Assembly: GCF_025574485.1 (NCBI RefSeq) | Contig: NZ_JAOBPO010000001.1 | Coordinates: forward strand, 7,501-71,500 | DNA from: Kordiimonas aquimaris | GTDB taxonomy: Bacteria > Pseudomonadota > Alphaproteobacteria > Sphingomonadales > Kordiimonadaceae | Direction of reading: 5' to 3' | DNA length: 64,000 bases | Shown: in pieces, positions 54,490 to 63,291 of the stretch | Layout of the letters: every line of letters starts with the position of its first letter | Numbering within the stretch: the first letter of the stretch is position 1 | The notes under the pieces: model-generated | Databases searched by the model: none | What the model saw: only the letters and a program-made list of their open reading frames with translations | What the model was told of the DNA's origin: nothing | Position numbers and translations under genes: made by a program

Positions 54490-54509
54490 TTAAGCAAAGG
54501 ACAACGGCG

Positions 54510-55790
54510 ATGGACGCCGGACTTTTCACAACAGAATTTTGGATAACCACAGGCATTATTTTTGTGCTCTTGCTACTGTCCGGGCTTTTTTCCGGCTCTG
54601 AGACGGCACTAACGGCCGCATCAAAAGCACGCATTCACCAGCTCGCCAAGGGCGGCGATAAGCGCGCAAAGCGCGTTTCACGCTTGATTGATGATAAAGA
54701 GCGGCTTATTGGCGCAATATTACTCGGTAATAATCTGGTTAACATTCTGGCATCTGCACTTGCTACCAGCCTGTTTCTGAATCTAATGGGCGATGACGGC
54801 GTTTTTTATGCAACAGCTGTAATGACGGCCCTCGTGCTTATTTTTGCTGAGGTTTTGCCTAAATCATATGCCATTGCTCATACGGAAACTATGGCATTAA
54901 CAATGGCGCGCGTTATAGGCTTTGTTGTCTTCATTTTTGCGCCGATTGTTTCAGTTGTACAAAAAATCGTACGCATAACGCTGAAGATTTTTGGTGTTGA
55001 TACGTCAGAAATTGATAACCCGCTTTCAGCCCAGGAAGAGATAAGAGGAGCGATCGACCTACACCGCCATGAAGGCGGCATAGTCAAGGAAGATCAGCAT
55101 ATGCTGGGCTCTATCCTTGACCTTGAGGAAGTCACGATTGAAGACGTAATGCTGCACCGCAAAAGCATGCAAATGCTCGACCTCAATATGCCAACAGATG
55201 ATCTGATTGCTGCAATTGTGCGCAGCCCATATACAAGGCTTCCCTTATATGACGGTGAGCCTGAAAACATTGTTGGCGTGCTGCATGTAAAAGACGTACT
55301 GCGTGCCATCAGGCGCGCTGGTGGTCAGATGCACCGCTTTAACGCCAAGCGGATTATGACCAAACCCTGGTTCGTTCCTGAAACCACAAGCCTGAAAGAA
55401 CAATTAAATGCTTTTCTCGAGCGCAAATCACACTTTGCACTGGTCGTAGACGAATACGGCGATATTCAGGGTTTGATTACGCTGGAAGATATTCTGGAAG
55501 AAATTGTCGGCGACATCACAGACGAACATGATTTTGAAGTGCCAGGTGTCAGCACACTTGCCGACAACAGCGTCCAAGTTGAAGGGTCCGTAACTATTCG
55601 CGACTTAAACCGTATGTTTGACTGGCATTTACCTGATGACGAAGCAACAACAATTGCAGGCCTTGTTATCTATGAAGCCGAATCCATTCCTATTGTTGGT
55701 AAAAAATACAGCTTCCACGGCTTTAGATTTGAAGTAACAGCTCGAAACAAAAATCAAATTACCAGTATTCGTATGCGTAAGCTCAAATAA
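54510..55790 (+). CDS. CorC/HlyC-type membrane protein (DUF21, CBS pair, CorC_HlyC)
   Basis: The 426-residue protein has a DUF21 membrane domain with three or four spans (about 1-190; SGLFSGSETALTAASKARI is the signature), a pair of CBS domains (about 205-330; YTRLPLYDGEPENIVGVLHVKD and VDEYGDIQGLITLEDILEEIVGD, both shown in part), and a carboxy-terminal CorC_HlyC domain. The group includes magnesium/cobalt efflux proteins and YfjD/PaeA-type putative transporters. It follows aroB by 20 bases in an arrangement common in Alphaproteobacteria. Transported ion is uncertain. Confidence 0.94.
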   Translation: MDAGLFTTEFWITTGIIFVLLLLSGLFSGSETALTAASKARIHQLAKGGDKRAKRVSRLIDDKERLIGAILLGNNLVNILASALATSLFLNLMGDDGVFYATAVMTALVLIFAEVLPKSYAIAHTETMALTMARVIGFVVFIFAPIVSVVQKIVRITLKIFGVDTSEIDNPLSAQEEIRGAIDLHRHEGGIVKEDQHMLGSILDLEEVTIEDVMLHRKSMQMLDLNMPTDDLIAAIVRSPYTRLPLYDGEPENIVGVLHVKDVLRAIRRAGGQMHRFNAKRIMTKPWFVPETTSLKEQLNAFLERKSHFALVVDEYGDIQGLITLEDILEEIVGDITDEHDFEVPGVSTLADNSVQVEGSVTIRDLNRMFDWHLPDDEATTIAGLVIYEAESIPIVGKKYSFHGFRFEVTARNKNQITSIRMRKLK

Positions 55791-55937
55791 GCTGGTCCAG
55801 AGAGCGTCACAGCAAACATATTAATAATCGTCATCAAAAATTCATTTTGAAGTCATTTAAGCTGCGCGCAAATCCCATAAATAAGCTGCATCATAAATAA
55901 AAGAGACTCAAAAGGTCTCATGTTCACGGAGAGTATA

Positions 55938-58280
55938 ATGCCCGAACAGAAAACCGCTCAGCTTGTTGGGTTAGTCAGCCTTATTGCAATAATGACATCA
56001 TTGCCCACATTGGCACAAACCAGCACTGACGATACGGATGTTGTAGACGAAATTATTGTGACGACGCAGAAACGTAGTCAGAGTTTGCGCGATGTACCTG
56101 TAACCGTTACCAGCTATACTGGCCGCTTACTTGAAGATCTCAACATTGATGAATTTGATGAAGTTTCCGAGATTACACCAGGTCTCATCATCCAAGAACA
56201 AAGCCCCAACAATCCGGCATTTGTTATTCGCGGAATCACATCTGACAGTGGCTCTGCGCAAATAGCGCCGCGTGTTTCCATCTATCTCAATGGTATTGAT
56301 GTTTCACGCTCACGTGGTTCACATTTTGAACTGTTTGACATCGAGCGCATTGAAGTTGCCAAAGGCCCACAAGCGACCCTTTTTGGAACAGCGTCGGCCA
56401 TTGGCGCAGTTTCGGTTATTACCCGCAAAGCACAGGAAGAATTCGACGCAGAATTAAGCGTTGGCTATGGAAACTTTGATGCATATCAGGCACGTGGCTT
56501 CATAACGGGTGGCAATCAAACACTGCAGGGCCGCCTTGCCTTCAGTTACCGCAAGCGCGATGGTTTCATTGAAAACATCGCCGGTGATGCAGGCTCGCAG
56601 TCCGAGGGAGGCACCGTCCAACCTGACCTCAATGGTATCGAACGCTTTGGAATAAGAGGTAGTGTCCGCTTTGTGCCCAATGACAATTTCACTGCTGATC
56701 TAGTGATCAATTACGAGGAAAACGATGACACAGGCACCAGCTTCAAGTCTGGAAACTTTGCACCAACTGGTGGTGCAACAGACCCGTTCAGCTTTGCTGA
56801 ACTTGGTGGTGCAGGACCTCGCTCTGAAGAAGTTCTCGGTTCAGCAACGCTCGGCATTGAGCGAGATCTTTTTGACGGCAATCTGACCATGCAATGGGAC
56901 CTAAACGAAAACTGGAGTATCACCTCTGTAAGTGGCTACCGCGAATTCGACAGCCTGGAGGTTTTTGACGCAGACGGTACTGCAGCAATCTTTGCAGAAT
57001 TTGCTGAGGATTCGAGTGGAGATCAGTTTAGTCAGGAGCTGCGCGCCAACTACGGTAGCGACACCTTAAACGCTTTTTTCGGTGTAAACTATTTCACTGA
57101 AAGTGGAAGACAGCGTGTACCGTTCCTTACAGAAGAAGGTACATTCCTACAGTGTGCCGCTGGCGTTATTCCGGACCTTCCATGTGTTGCGCCTGACGGT
57201 ACTGTGGGCTCAGTCACCGCCGCACAAGGCCTGCCGCCTATTTTCTACGACGCAGAATTTGGCAACACAGGCAGCTTTGATATTTACTCAGCATTTGCAG
57301 ATGCAACTATCGGCATCACTGAGCGGTTAGAGTTTACTGCAGGCATTCGCTATGTATACGAGGAACGCGAAAGTGGTTCATTCGCAAGGCTTCCGAACTC
57401 GGTCCTGACAGGCGCACCATTGCTAGCGTTCGGTAATGTCGATACAGGTGGGAATGTGGTAACCGCAAGCGAAGATTACAGTGCATTCTTGCCACGCTTT
57501 AATGTGCGATTTGAAGCAAGCGATGATGTTAATTTCTATGCGACAGTTGCTAAAGGCAGGCGGTCGGATGTCATTGATGTTGGCTCAATTGCAGGCCCGA
57601 ACGGCACGCCAGTTGCAGATCCAACTTTCATCCCTGAAGAGGTCATCTGGAATTATGAAGGCGGCATGAAGGCACGCTTGCTGGACGGACGGCTTGATGT
57701 AGCTGCATCTGCTTTCTACCAAGACTATGAAAACTTTCAGGTAACAATACTTGACCCTAACGGCGTAACACGTCCTTCAAATGCAGGATCAGCGTCCAAC
57801 TTCGGCGTCGAAGGCGAGTTTCGTAGTCAACTCAATCAATATTTCCAAGTATTCGGCAATGTTGCTTACATAGACGCACAAATTGATGATGAAGCTGAAA
57901 ACGGCATCTTCGCAGGCAATCGTTTTCGCCTGCAGCCAAAGTGGTCAACCGCGTTAGGCGGCTTAATGACGGTGCCAATTACTGACGACATTAATTTCTT
58001 TGCCAATGCCACATGGACGTACCGTTCAAGTGCGTTCTTTGAAATTGAGAATGCTCAGATCGCAGGTCTTGATATCGCTGAAGACGCAGTAAATCTGGTT
58101 AATGTCCGGGCAGGTTTCGCCGCAGCCGATGATAGCTGGGAAATTAATGTGTTCGCCAACAATCTGTTTGACCGTGAATACATCATTGATGCAGGCAATA
58201 CCGGCGGCGCATTTGGTTCACCAACGTTTGTTGCCGGTCCGCCACGCTTTTACGGTGTACAACTAACGGGTCGTTTCTAG
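55938..58280 (+). CDS. TonB-dependent receptor 4
   Basis: The 780-residue outer-membrane receptor starts at 55938 after GGAGAG; an upstream in-frame ATG at 55920 lacks a site. The signal peptide ends about residue 27 (LPTLAQ). A TonB box-like DEIIVTTQKRSQSLRDVPV leads into the plug, with VAKGPQATLFGTASAIGAVSVIT. The barrel ends in FYGVQLTGRF. This subgroup differs from receptors 1-3: it is shorter and starts with the KR-x-S-L-x-DVPV motif typical of many receptors in sphingomonads and relatives. The ligand is unknown. It stands alone between the CorC gene and htpG. Confidence 0.95.
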   Translation: MPEQKTAQLVGLVSLIAIMTSLPTLAQTSTDDTDVVDEIIVTTQKRSQSLRDVPVTVTSYTGRLLEDLNIDEFDEVSEITPGLIIQEQSPNNPAFVIRGITSDSGSAQIAPRVSIYLNGIDVSRSRGSHFELFDIERIEVAKGPQATLFGTASAIGAVSVITRKAQEEFDAELSVGYGNFDAYQARGFITGGNQTLQGRLAFSYRKRDGFIENIAGDAGSQSEGGTVQPDLNGIERFGIRGSVRFVPNDNFTADLVINYEENDDTGTSFKSGNFAPTGGATDPFSFAELGGAGPRSEEVLGSATLGIERDLFDGNLTMQWDLNENWSITSVSGYREFDSLEVFDADGTAAIFAEFAEDSSGDQFSQELRANYGSDTLNAFFGVNYFTESGRQRVPFLTEEGTFLQCAAGVIPDLPCVAPDGTVGSVTAAQGLPPIFYDAEFGNTGSFDIYSAFADATIGITERLEFTAGIRYVYEERESGSFARLPNSVLTGAPLLAFGNVDTGGNVVTASEDYSAFLPRFNVRFEASDDVNFYATVAKGRRSDVIDVGSIAGPNGTPVADPTFIPEEVIWNYEGGMKARLLDGRLDVAASAFYQDYENFQVTILDPNGVTRPSNAGSASNFGVEGEFRSQLNQYFQVFGNVAYIDAQIDDEAENGIFAGNRFRLQPKWSTALGGLMTVPITDDINFFANATWTYRSSAFFEIENAQIAGLDIAEDAVNLVNVRAGFAAADDSWEINVFANNLFDREYIIDAGNTGGAFGSPTFVAGPPRFYGVQLTGRF

Positions 58281-58306
58281 GCATCATGCCTTACTAGCCA
58301 AATAAA

Positions 58307-58346
58307 AACCCGCTACTTCACATCGAAGTAACGGGTTTCTTTTTTA
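58307..58346. terminator. Bidirectional terminator between TonB receptor 4 and htpG
   Basis: AAACCCG-c-TACTTC pairs with GAAGTA-a-CGGGTTT (58307-58320, 58326-58339) with one mismatch and a 5-base loop. A T run follows and an A run precedes it, so it fits both convergent genes. Confidence 0.88.
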
Positions 58347-58368
58347 GGTTTAATACAAAGATCTTAAG

Positions 58369-60264
58369 TTAAGCTAGACCTTTTTCCATTGCGGCACTGA
58401 GGCGGCGCGCAAACGCAGAAGCATCATCAAGCGGATCACCTTCAAGGATTTTAGCCTGATCAAGCACCAGCCAAACAGGATCAGCCAAATTATCCATTGC
58501 ACCCTTCTCGCCAGCAAGGCTTGCTAGCTTGCGCACCAACGGGTGTGACGGATTAACTTCCAGAACTTTCGCCGTCATACTGTCCAACTGGTTATGCGCT
58601 TTCAAGATACGCTCCATGTGCATGTCCATGCCACTTTCGCTCGCAACAAGGCACGCTGACGTGTCAGTTAGTCGGTCAGTTGTTCGCACATCAGATACTT
58701 TGTCACCCAACACTTCTTTCATTAGCGTTGTCAGCGTTGTCATTTCACCTTCAGACGCAGCTTCTGGTTTTTTGTCATCGCTTTTATCGTCAGCAATGTC
58801 CTTCAAATCGCTACCACCATGCGTGATAGACTTGAAAGCTTTCCCGTCAAAATCAGGCGTCATTTGCAGCCAGAAGTCATCAACGGCATCCGATAATAAT
58901 AACACTTCGATACCACGAGAACGGAAGCCTTCTAGCTGCGGGCTTTTAGCAACTGCAGCAGCATCCGTACCGGTAATATAATATATGTTGGACTGCTTGT
59001 CTTTCATGCGGCCAACATAGTCTTCAAGTGTCGTCCAGCCGTCAATCTCAGTAGAGCGAAAACGTGACAGTTTCAAAAGCGCATCGCGCCGCTCATGGTC
59101 TTCATAAATACCTTCTTTAATGACGGCACCAAATTCTGACCAGATCGCAAGGAACTTTTCACTGTCCTTCTTCGCGAGTTTTTCGAACTCACTAATCACT
59201 CGCTTTGTAATTGCTTTGGACATTTTCGTGAGAGTAGGGTTGTTCTGTAGCATCTCACGGCTAATGTTTAGTGGCAAATCCTGACTGTCTACGACACCGC
59301 GCATAAAACGCAGCCAACCCGGCAACAAGTCAGCACTATCATCTGAAATAAATACGCGCTTTACATAGAGTTTCACACGGTTTTTACGCGCTGGATCAAA
59401 CAGGTCCATTGGTTGCTGCGTTGGTACAAACAACAGCACCGTATACTCCTGCATACCTTCCGCTTTGTAGTGCAGTGTCATGGAAGGGTCATCAAAACCA
59501 CCGCCTACATGTTTGTAGAACTCGTTATATTGTTCTTCTGTGATATCAGACTTTGCCCGTGTCCAAATCGCTGAACCTTCATTAACCACTTTTGGTTCAG
59601 CGTCAGCTTCCTCGCCGCCCTTGATCGCCATCGTGATAGGCACAGCAATATGGTCACTGTATTTACCAACAATTGTTTGCAGGCGGTATTGCTCCAAAAA
59701 CTCGGCAGCATCATCTTTTAGATGAAGCTGAATTTCAGTACCCGTGTTTTCCTTGGAAGCCTCACCGATCTCGTATGAACCCTCGCCGTTACTGGTCCAC
59801 ACCCAAGCTTGATCATCACCTGCCTTACGGGTTGTTACAGACACACTGTCTGCCACCATAAAGACCGAGTAAAAACCAACACCAAACTGGCCAATTAACT
59901 GCATGTCTTTTTTACTATCGCCAGTTAACTGGTCAACAAAGTTAGCCGTTCCTGACTTTGCAATTGTACCAAGGTTTTCGATCAAATCATCTCGGTTCAT
60001 ACCGATACCGTTATCCGCAACCACCATGGTTTTAGCTTCCGGATCAACCGTGATCGCGATACCAAAGTCACCGTTACCCTTTAAAAGGTTGGCATCTGTC
60101 TGGCCTGCATAACGCAGTTTGTCACACGCATCAGATGCATTGGAAATTAACTCACGCAAGAATATCTCACGGTCAGAGTAAACCGAATGCACCATCATAT
60201 GTAGCAAGCGGGAAACTTCCGCTTCGAAGCCCATTTTTTCGGTTTTAGTTTCTGTATCGCTCAT
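58369..60264 (-). CDS. htpG: Molecular chaperone HtpG (Hsp90)
   Basis: HtpG is the bacterial Hsp90. The 631-residue length is normal. The ATP-binding domain shows ELISNASDACDKLRY, VADNGIGMNRDDL and GQFGVGFYSVFM. The middle domain has RGVVDSQDLPLNISREMLQ, and the carboxy-terminal dimerisation domain includes CLVASESGMDMHMERIL. The region between about 485 and 505, DDKSDDKKPEAASEG, is a charged linker. The start follows GGAG. A sigma-32-like promoter lies 97 bases upstream and overlaps the end of the preceding gene. Confidence 0.98.
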   Translation of the reverse strand: MSDTETKTEKMGFEAEVSRLLHMMVHSVYSDREIFLRELISNASDACDKLRYAGQTDANLLKGNGDFGIAITVDPEAKTMVVADNGIGMNRDDLIENLGTIAKSGTANFVDQLTGDSKKDMQLIGQFGVGFYSVFMVADSVSVTTRKAGDDQAWVWTSNGEGSYEIGEASKENTGTEIQLHLKDDAAEFLEQYRLQTIVGKYSDHIAVPITMAIKGGEEADAEPKVVNEGSAIWTRAKSDITEEQYNEFYKHVGGGFDDPSMTLHYKAEGMQEYTVLLFVPTQQPMDLFDPARKNRVKLYVKRVFISDDSADLLPGWLRFMRGVVDSQDLPLNISREMLQNNPTLTKMSKAITKRVISEFEKLAKKDSEKFLAIWSEFGAVIKEGIYEDHERRDALLKLSRFRSTEIDGWTTLEDYVGRMKDKQSNIYYITGTDAAAVAKSPQLEGFRSRGIEVLLLSDAVDDFWLQMTPDFDGKAFKSITHGGSDLKDIADDKSDDKKPEAASEGEMTTLTTLMKEVLGDKVSDVRTTDRLTDTSACLVASESGMDMHMERILKAHNQLDSMTAKVLEVNPSHPLVRKLASLAGEKGAMDNLADPVWLVLDQAKILEGDPLDDASAFARRLSAAMEKGLA

Positions 60265-60360
60265 TAGTTTCTCCGAACATAGTTTAAGTCAGGCATATCA
60301 TTGTGGTCATCGAGCAATTCGCGATGACGTACAGCCCTGCCTCAGTAATTATTTGTCTCT

Positions 60361-60389
60361 CATTTAGGGAAAGAATGGCGCACGTCAAG
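60361..60389 (-). promoter_or_regulatory. Sigma-32-like (RpoH) promoter of htpG
   Basis: On the minus strand CTTGAC (60389-60384) is followed after 15 bases by CCTAAATG (60368-60361). This agrees with the alphaproteobacterial heat-shock promoter type and with the clpB promoter in this window. It overlaps the stop codon of the DUF4340 gene. Confidence 0.62.
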
Positions 60390-61392
60390 AGGGTGAGCCT
60401 TCAGTTTGCTCGATCTGGACAAAATCAGATTTACGGCGCTTTAATATTTCAGCATCTGCATCAGCTATTTTAAACAACCAGCCACTGACTTTCTCATTAA
60501 TTGTTACAGCCTCGGCAGGAACATCTCCGCCAGCATTATCAACAGAAGTTGCGGTAACTTTAATCCAATTACCCTCCTGATAATTGAAGACCGTTACAGT
60601 CAAAGCCAAACCATCATACGTTTTAAGGCTTACTTCTGCGATAGCGTCCGCTAGCGGGTTATTAACCTTTTGAACATCTTCAACAGTCAGCAATGTAAAG
60701 AGCTGAGCGGGTTCAGCGCGCAACCAGGCAGGTTGAAGTGCGGTGCCCTCAGTCACATTCTCTAATATAAAACCCGCATCACTAGATGTACGGCTTAAAG
60801 CGGCATCATTTACAGTGACAGCGGCAATACGCGCGTTCTCAATGTGCAGCACATCCTTATCAAGCCACTCAACAGGGTCGATATCCGCTGCCTCAATACC
60901 AGTAACCAGCCACGCACGCGTGTCTGTATCTTGAAACATATACGTAAGGGAGCGACCATTGTTACTGCCCTTTCGCGTGCCAAGCTTCACCGACAGCAAC
61001 GTTCCGCCTGTATCATCTTTAAGTGCCACTTCTGTCGCCGTGCTTGCAAGCCCCAAGCGATCAAAACGGTCGATATTAGATGTTTTAGGCTCACGGCGCT
61101 CGGACAATGCAAACCCACGCAAAAATGCACGGACTTTATCAATGTTAGCCGGAAAACCGTTTCGCTCATTCACGTACCAGCCGTTCGTATCTCTGTGCAA
61201 GGTAACTGCACCTTCATCATTTGTGATGCTAACAAGGGCCGTTTCATTGATGCGCTCAGACAATCCTGCAAAAGAGCGTTCACCACGCGCGCCTTGATCA
61301 CGGGTAGGGTCTTCACCAAACAATATCCAGATTGCAGCCAAAATGGCCGCCAACGTCAAATACCCAAGGATGTTTGTCATTCTTTCAGACAC
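60385..61392 (-). CDS. DUF4340 domain-containing protein
   Basis: The 335-residue protein has one amino-terminal membrane span (ILGYLTLAAILAAIWILF) and a periplasmic DUF4340 region with VSITNDEGAVTLHRDTNGW and WLDKDVLHIENARIAAVTV. DUF4340 proteins usually occur with a GldG-like protein and an ABC-2 permease and ATPase, as here. Start: GTG at 61392 or ATG at 61380; neither has a good ribosome-binding site. The role of the complex is unknown; in gliding Bacteroidota the related GldA-GldF-GldG set is needed for gliding, but that is unlikely to be the job here. Confidence 0.88.
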   Translation of the reverse strand: MSERMTNILGYLTLAAILAAIWILFGEDPTRDQGARGERSFAGLSERINETALVSITNDEGAVTLHRDTNGWYVNERNGFPANIDKVRAFLRGFALSERREPKTSNIDRFDRLGLASTATEVALKDDTGGTLLSVKLGTRKGSNNGRSLTYMFQDTDTRAWLVTGIEAADIDPVEWLDKDVLHIENARIAAVTVNDAALSRTSSDAGFILENVTEGTALQPAWLRAEPAQLFTLLTVEDVQKVNNPLADAIAEVSLKTYDGLALTVTVFNYQEGNWIKVTATSVDNAGGDVPAEAVTINEKVSGWLFKIADADAEILKRRKSDFVQIEQTEGSPS

Positions 61393-61410
61393 AGCAGTCT
61401 CGATTTTACT

Positions 61411-63291
61411 TTAAAGGAAACGGTGACCACCTGCACGCCGCCGAATAACCAAACGCACCAGCACATACAGAATAATCAACATAGGCATCAAAGCGATATT
61501 GATGAAAGCAAGCATGTCGCCCAAATTTTCAATATTACGGCGCAGATTGCGATTCACATTACGAAGCGCCTTACGCGTTTCCAATAGCTGATCGCGGAAA
61601 CTCTCTATTTCCAACTCCTGCTCAGCAGAAAGAACGGCAGCCCCCTCAGGGTTTTGTGATTCCAATGAAGCAATCCGCGCTTCTGTTTCACTCAGGCGAT
61701 TTTGCAATTCTTCTTCTTCGCTCAAATATTTGCTTTCAGCTTCACGGCGTAATGCATCCACTTTTTCAAAAGGCCGCTTTGAGATACCGCGGCCACGCAA
61801 ACCCAGCAAAGCATCAGAGCCAGAAATATGATCGGCCAGATTGAGAACAAAACTACCGTTACCGGCAAGTGGAACAGCAACACGCTGGCCCAGCATATCT
61901 TGCAACTGCACCCAGAAGCGATCATCAAACAAGTCAGCGTCTGACGTAACGGCAACATTAATCTGACCACTGGCAACAGGTGCATTTTGAGTGTCAGAAC
62001 CTGCTGCAATAACAGCCTGAGCAACCCGGTCAGGAAAAGCTGTGCTGGCCAAGCCCTCTATACGTGCTGATAAGATATAACTCTCTTCATCAGGTGCCAT
62101 ATCTCGCAGCACGGCGTCCGGATCAGGAACACCGACTGCACGTTCGGCCGGAAACAGGCTTGAAACAGTGCTGGTCGTCACAAGTGGTGTTATGGATGTG
62201 GATGCATCAGCCAGCGGCTTCAATACACCTGCACTTGCAAAATTCATTGATGACACAGCACCCGTTACCACATCAGTGTCTGATAAAAAGTCGTCAGTAA
62301 TGGCGAGCCAAAATACATAATCTTTTACAGAGTCTGGTCCAAATCCACCCATTTGAACACGCTGCGCAAGCGACGCATCACCCACAACCTGCCCGGCGGG
62401 CATTTCAACACCCCAAGATGCCAACAACGGATCAAGTGATGAACTACTAGGCACCACTGCACGCGGATCAACCGCCTCAGCGTGCGGATCAAGGAACACA
62501 AGTGCTTTTCCGCCCTTGAGTACATACTGATCAATGGCAAACATCTGGTCTTCTGAAAGTGCTGGAGGATGCACCAACATCAAAACATCAGTATCAGTCG
62601 GGATTTCGGTGAAACCCTCAGCCAAATCTTCAACGTCAAAGAAATCAAATAATTGCTCGTACAGCACATAAGGTTCCGATTGCCCCGCAAGCATTGCCTG
62701 CGGACCACCCGGACCAAACTGCATTGGCAACGTAGTGAGCAGTTTCAGCTTTCGACGATCAGATGTATCAAGCGTCGCCAGGAGCTTGACCAGATCATAT
62801 TCAAGAAACTTTTCACGTTCTTCCGAAAAGAAAGGAATAACAGCCTCACCGTCAACGGCGTCTGCTGCGGCTAATCCTATGTAGAGCGTAGAACCATCAT
62901 TAAGCGGTACACCGCGCAAACCCAGTCCAACAGCTTCATCTTCTTCCTCGGAAAATGGCTCAGGGTCAATGATAGACAACTGTATATTATCTGCATTTTC
63001 AGCCGCAAATGCCCGCAATAAGTCTTCAATACGTTTACCATAACTGAGAAGTTGCGGAAACGGTGTTGCTTGCGTTTTTGAGAAATAGAAATCAAGTGTG
63101 ATTGGCTCATCAACGCTGCGAAGCAACTCTTTGGTGCCATCAGAGAGCGTGTAAAGATTTTCTGCCGTTAGATCCAGGCGTACACTGCGAAAGTAACGAT
63201 CCGCAATAATAGTGGCTGACAGAAATACAAATGTTGCCAATATGATTTGTATTGTCGAACGACGTGACAGGAGAGATGAAATCTTTTGCAT
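61411..63291 (-). CDS. GldG-like ABC transporter auxiliary membrane protein
   Basis: The 626-residue protein has an amino-terminal membrane span, then LDLTAENLYTLSDGTKELLRSVDEPITLDFY (in part), the start of the GldG / ABC_transp_aux region. LVHPPALSEDQMFAIDQYVLKGGKALVFLDP (in part) is the conserved middle. A coiled-coil of about 60 residues comes before a second span and a basic tail (LVIRRRAGGHRFL). It overlaps the permease gene's stop by one base (TAATG), so the two are coupled, and ends 18 bases before the DUF4340 gene. Confidence 0.9.
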   Translation of the reverse strand: MQKISSLLSRRSTIQIILATFVFLSATIIADRYFRSVRLDLTAENLYTLSDGTKELLRSVDEPITLDFYFSKTQATPFPQLLSYGKRIEDLLRAFAAENADNIQLSIIDPEPFSEEEDEAVGLGLRGVPLNDGSTLYIGLAAADAVDGEAVIPFFSEEREKFLEYDLVKLLATLDTSDRRKLKLLTTLPMQFGPGGPQAMLAGQSEPYVLYEQLFDFFDVEDLAEGFTEIPTDTDVLMLVHPPALSEDQMFAIDQYVLKGGKALVFLDPHAEAVDPRAVVPSSSSLDPLLASWGVEMPAGQVVGDASLAQRVQMGGFGPDSVKDYVFWLAITDDFLSDTDVVTGAVSSMNFASAGVLKPLADASTSITPLVTTSTVSSLFPAERAVGVPDPDAVLRDMAPDEESYILSARIEGLASTAFPDRVAQAVIAAGSDTQNAPVASGQINVAVTSDADLFDDRFWVQLQDMLGQRVAVPLAGNGSFVLNLADHISGSDALLGLRGRGISKRPFEKVDALRREAESKYLSEEEELQNRLSETEARIASLESQNPEGAAVLSAEQELEIESFRDQLLETRKALRNVNRNLRRNIENLGDMLAFINIALMPMLIILYVLVRLVIRRRAGGHRFL

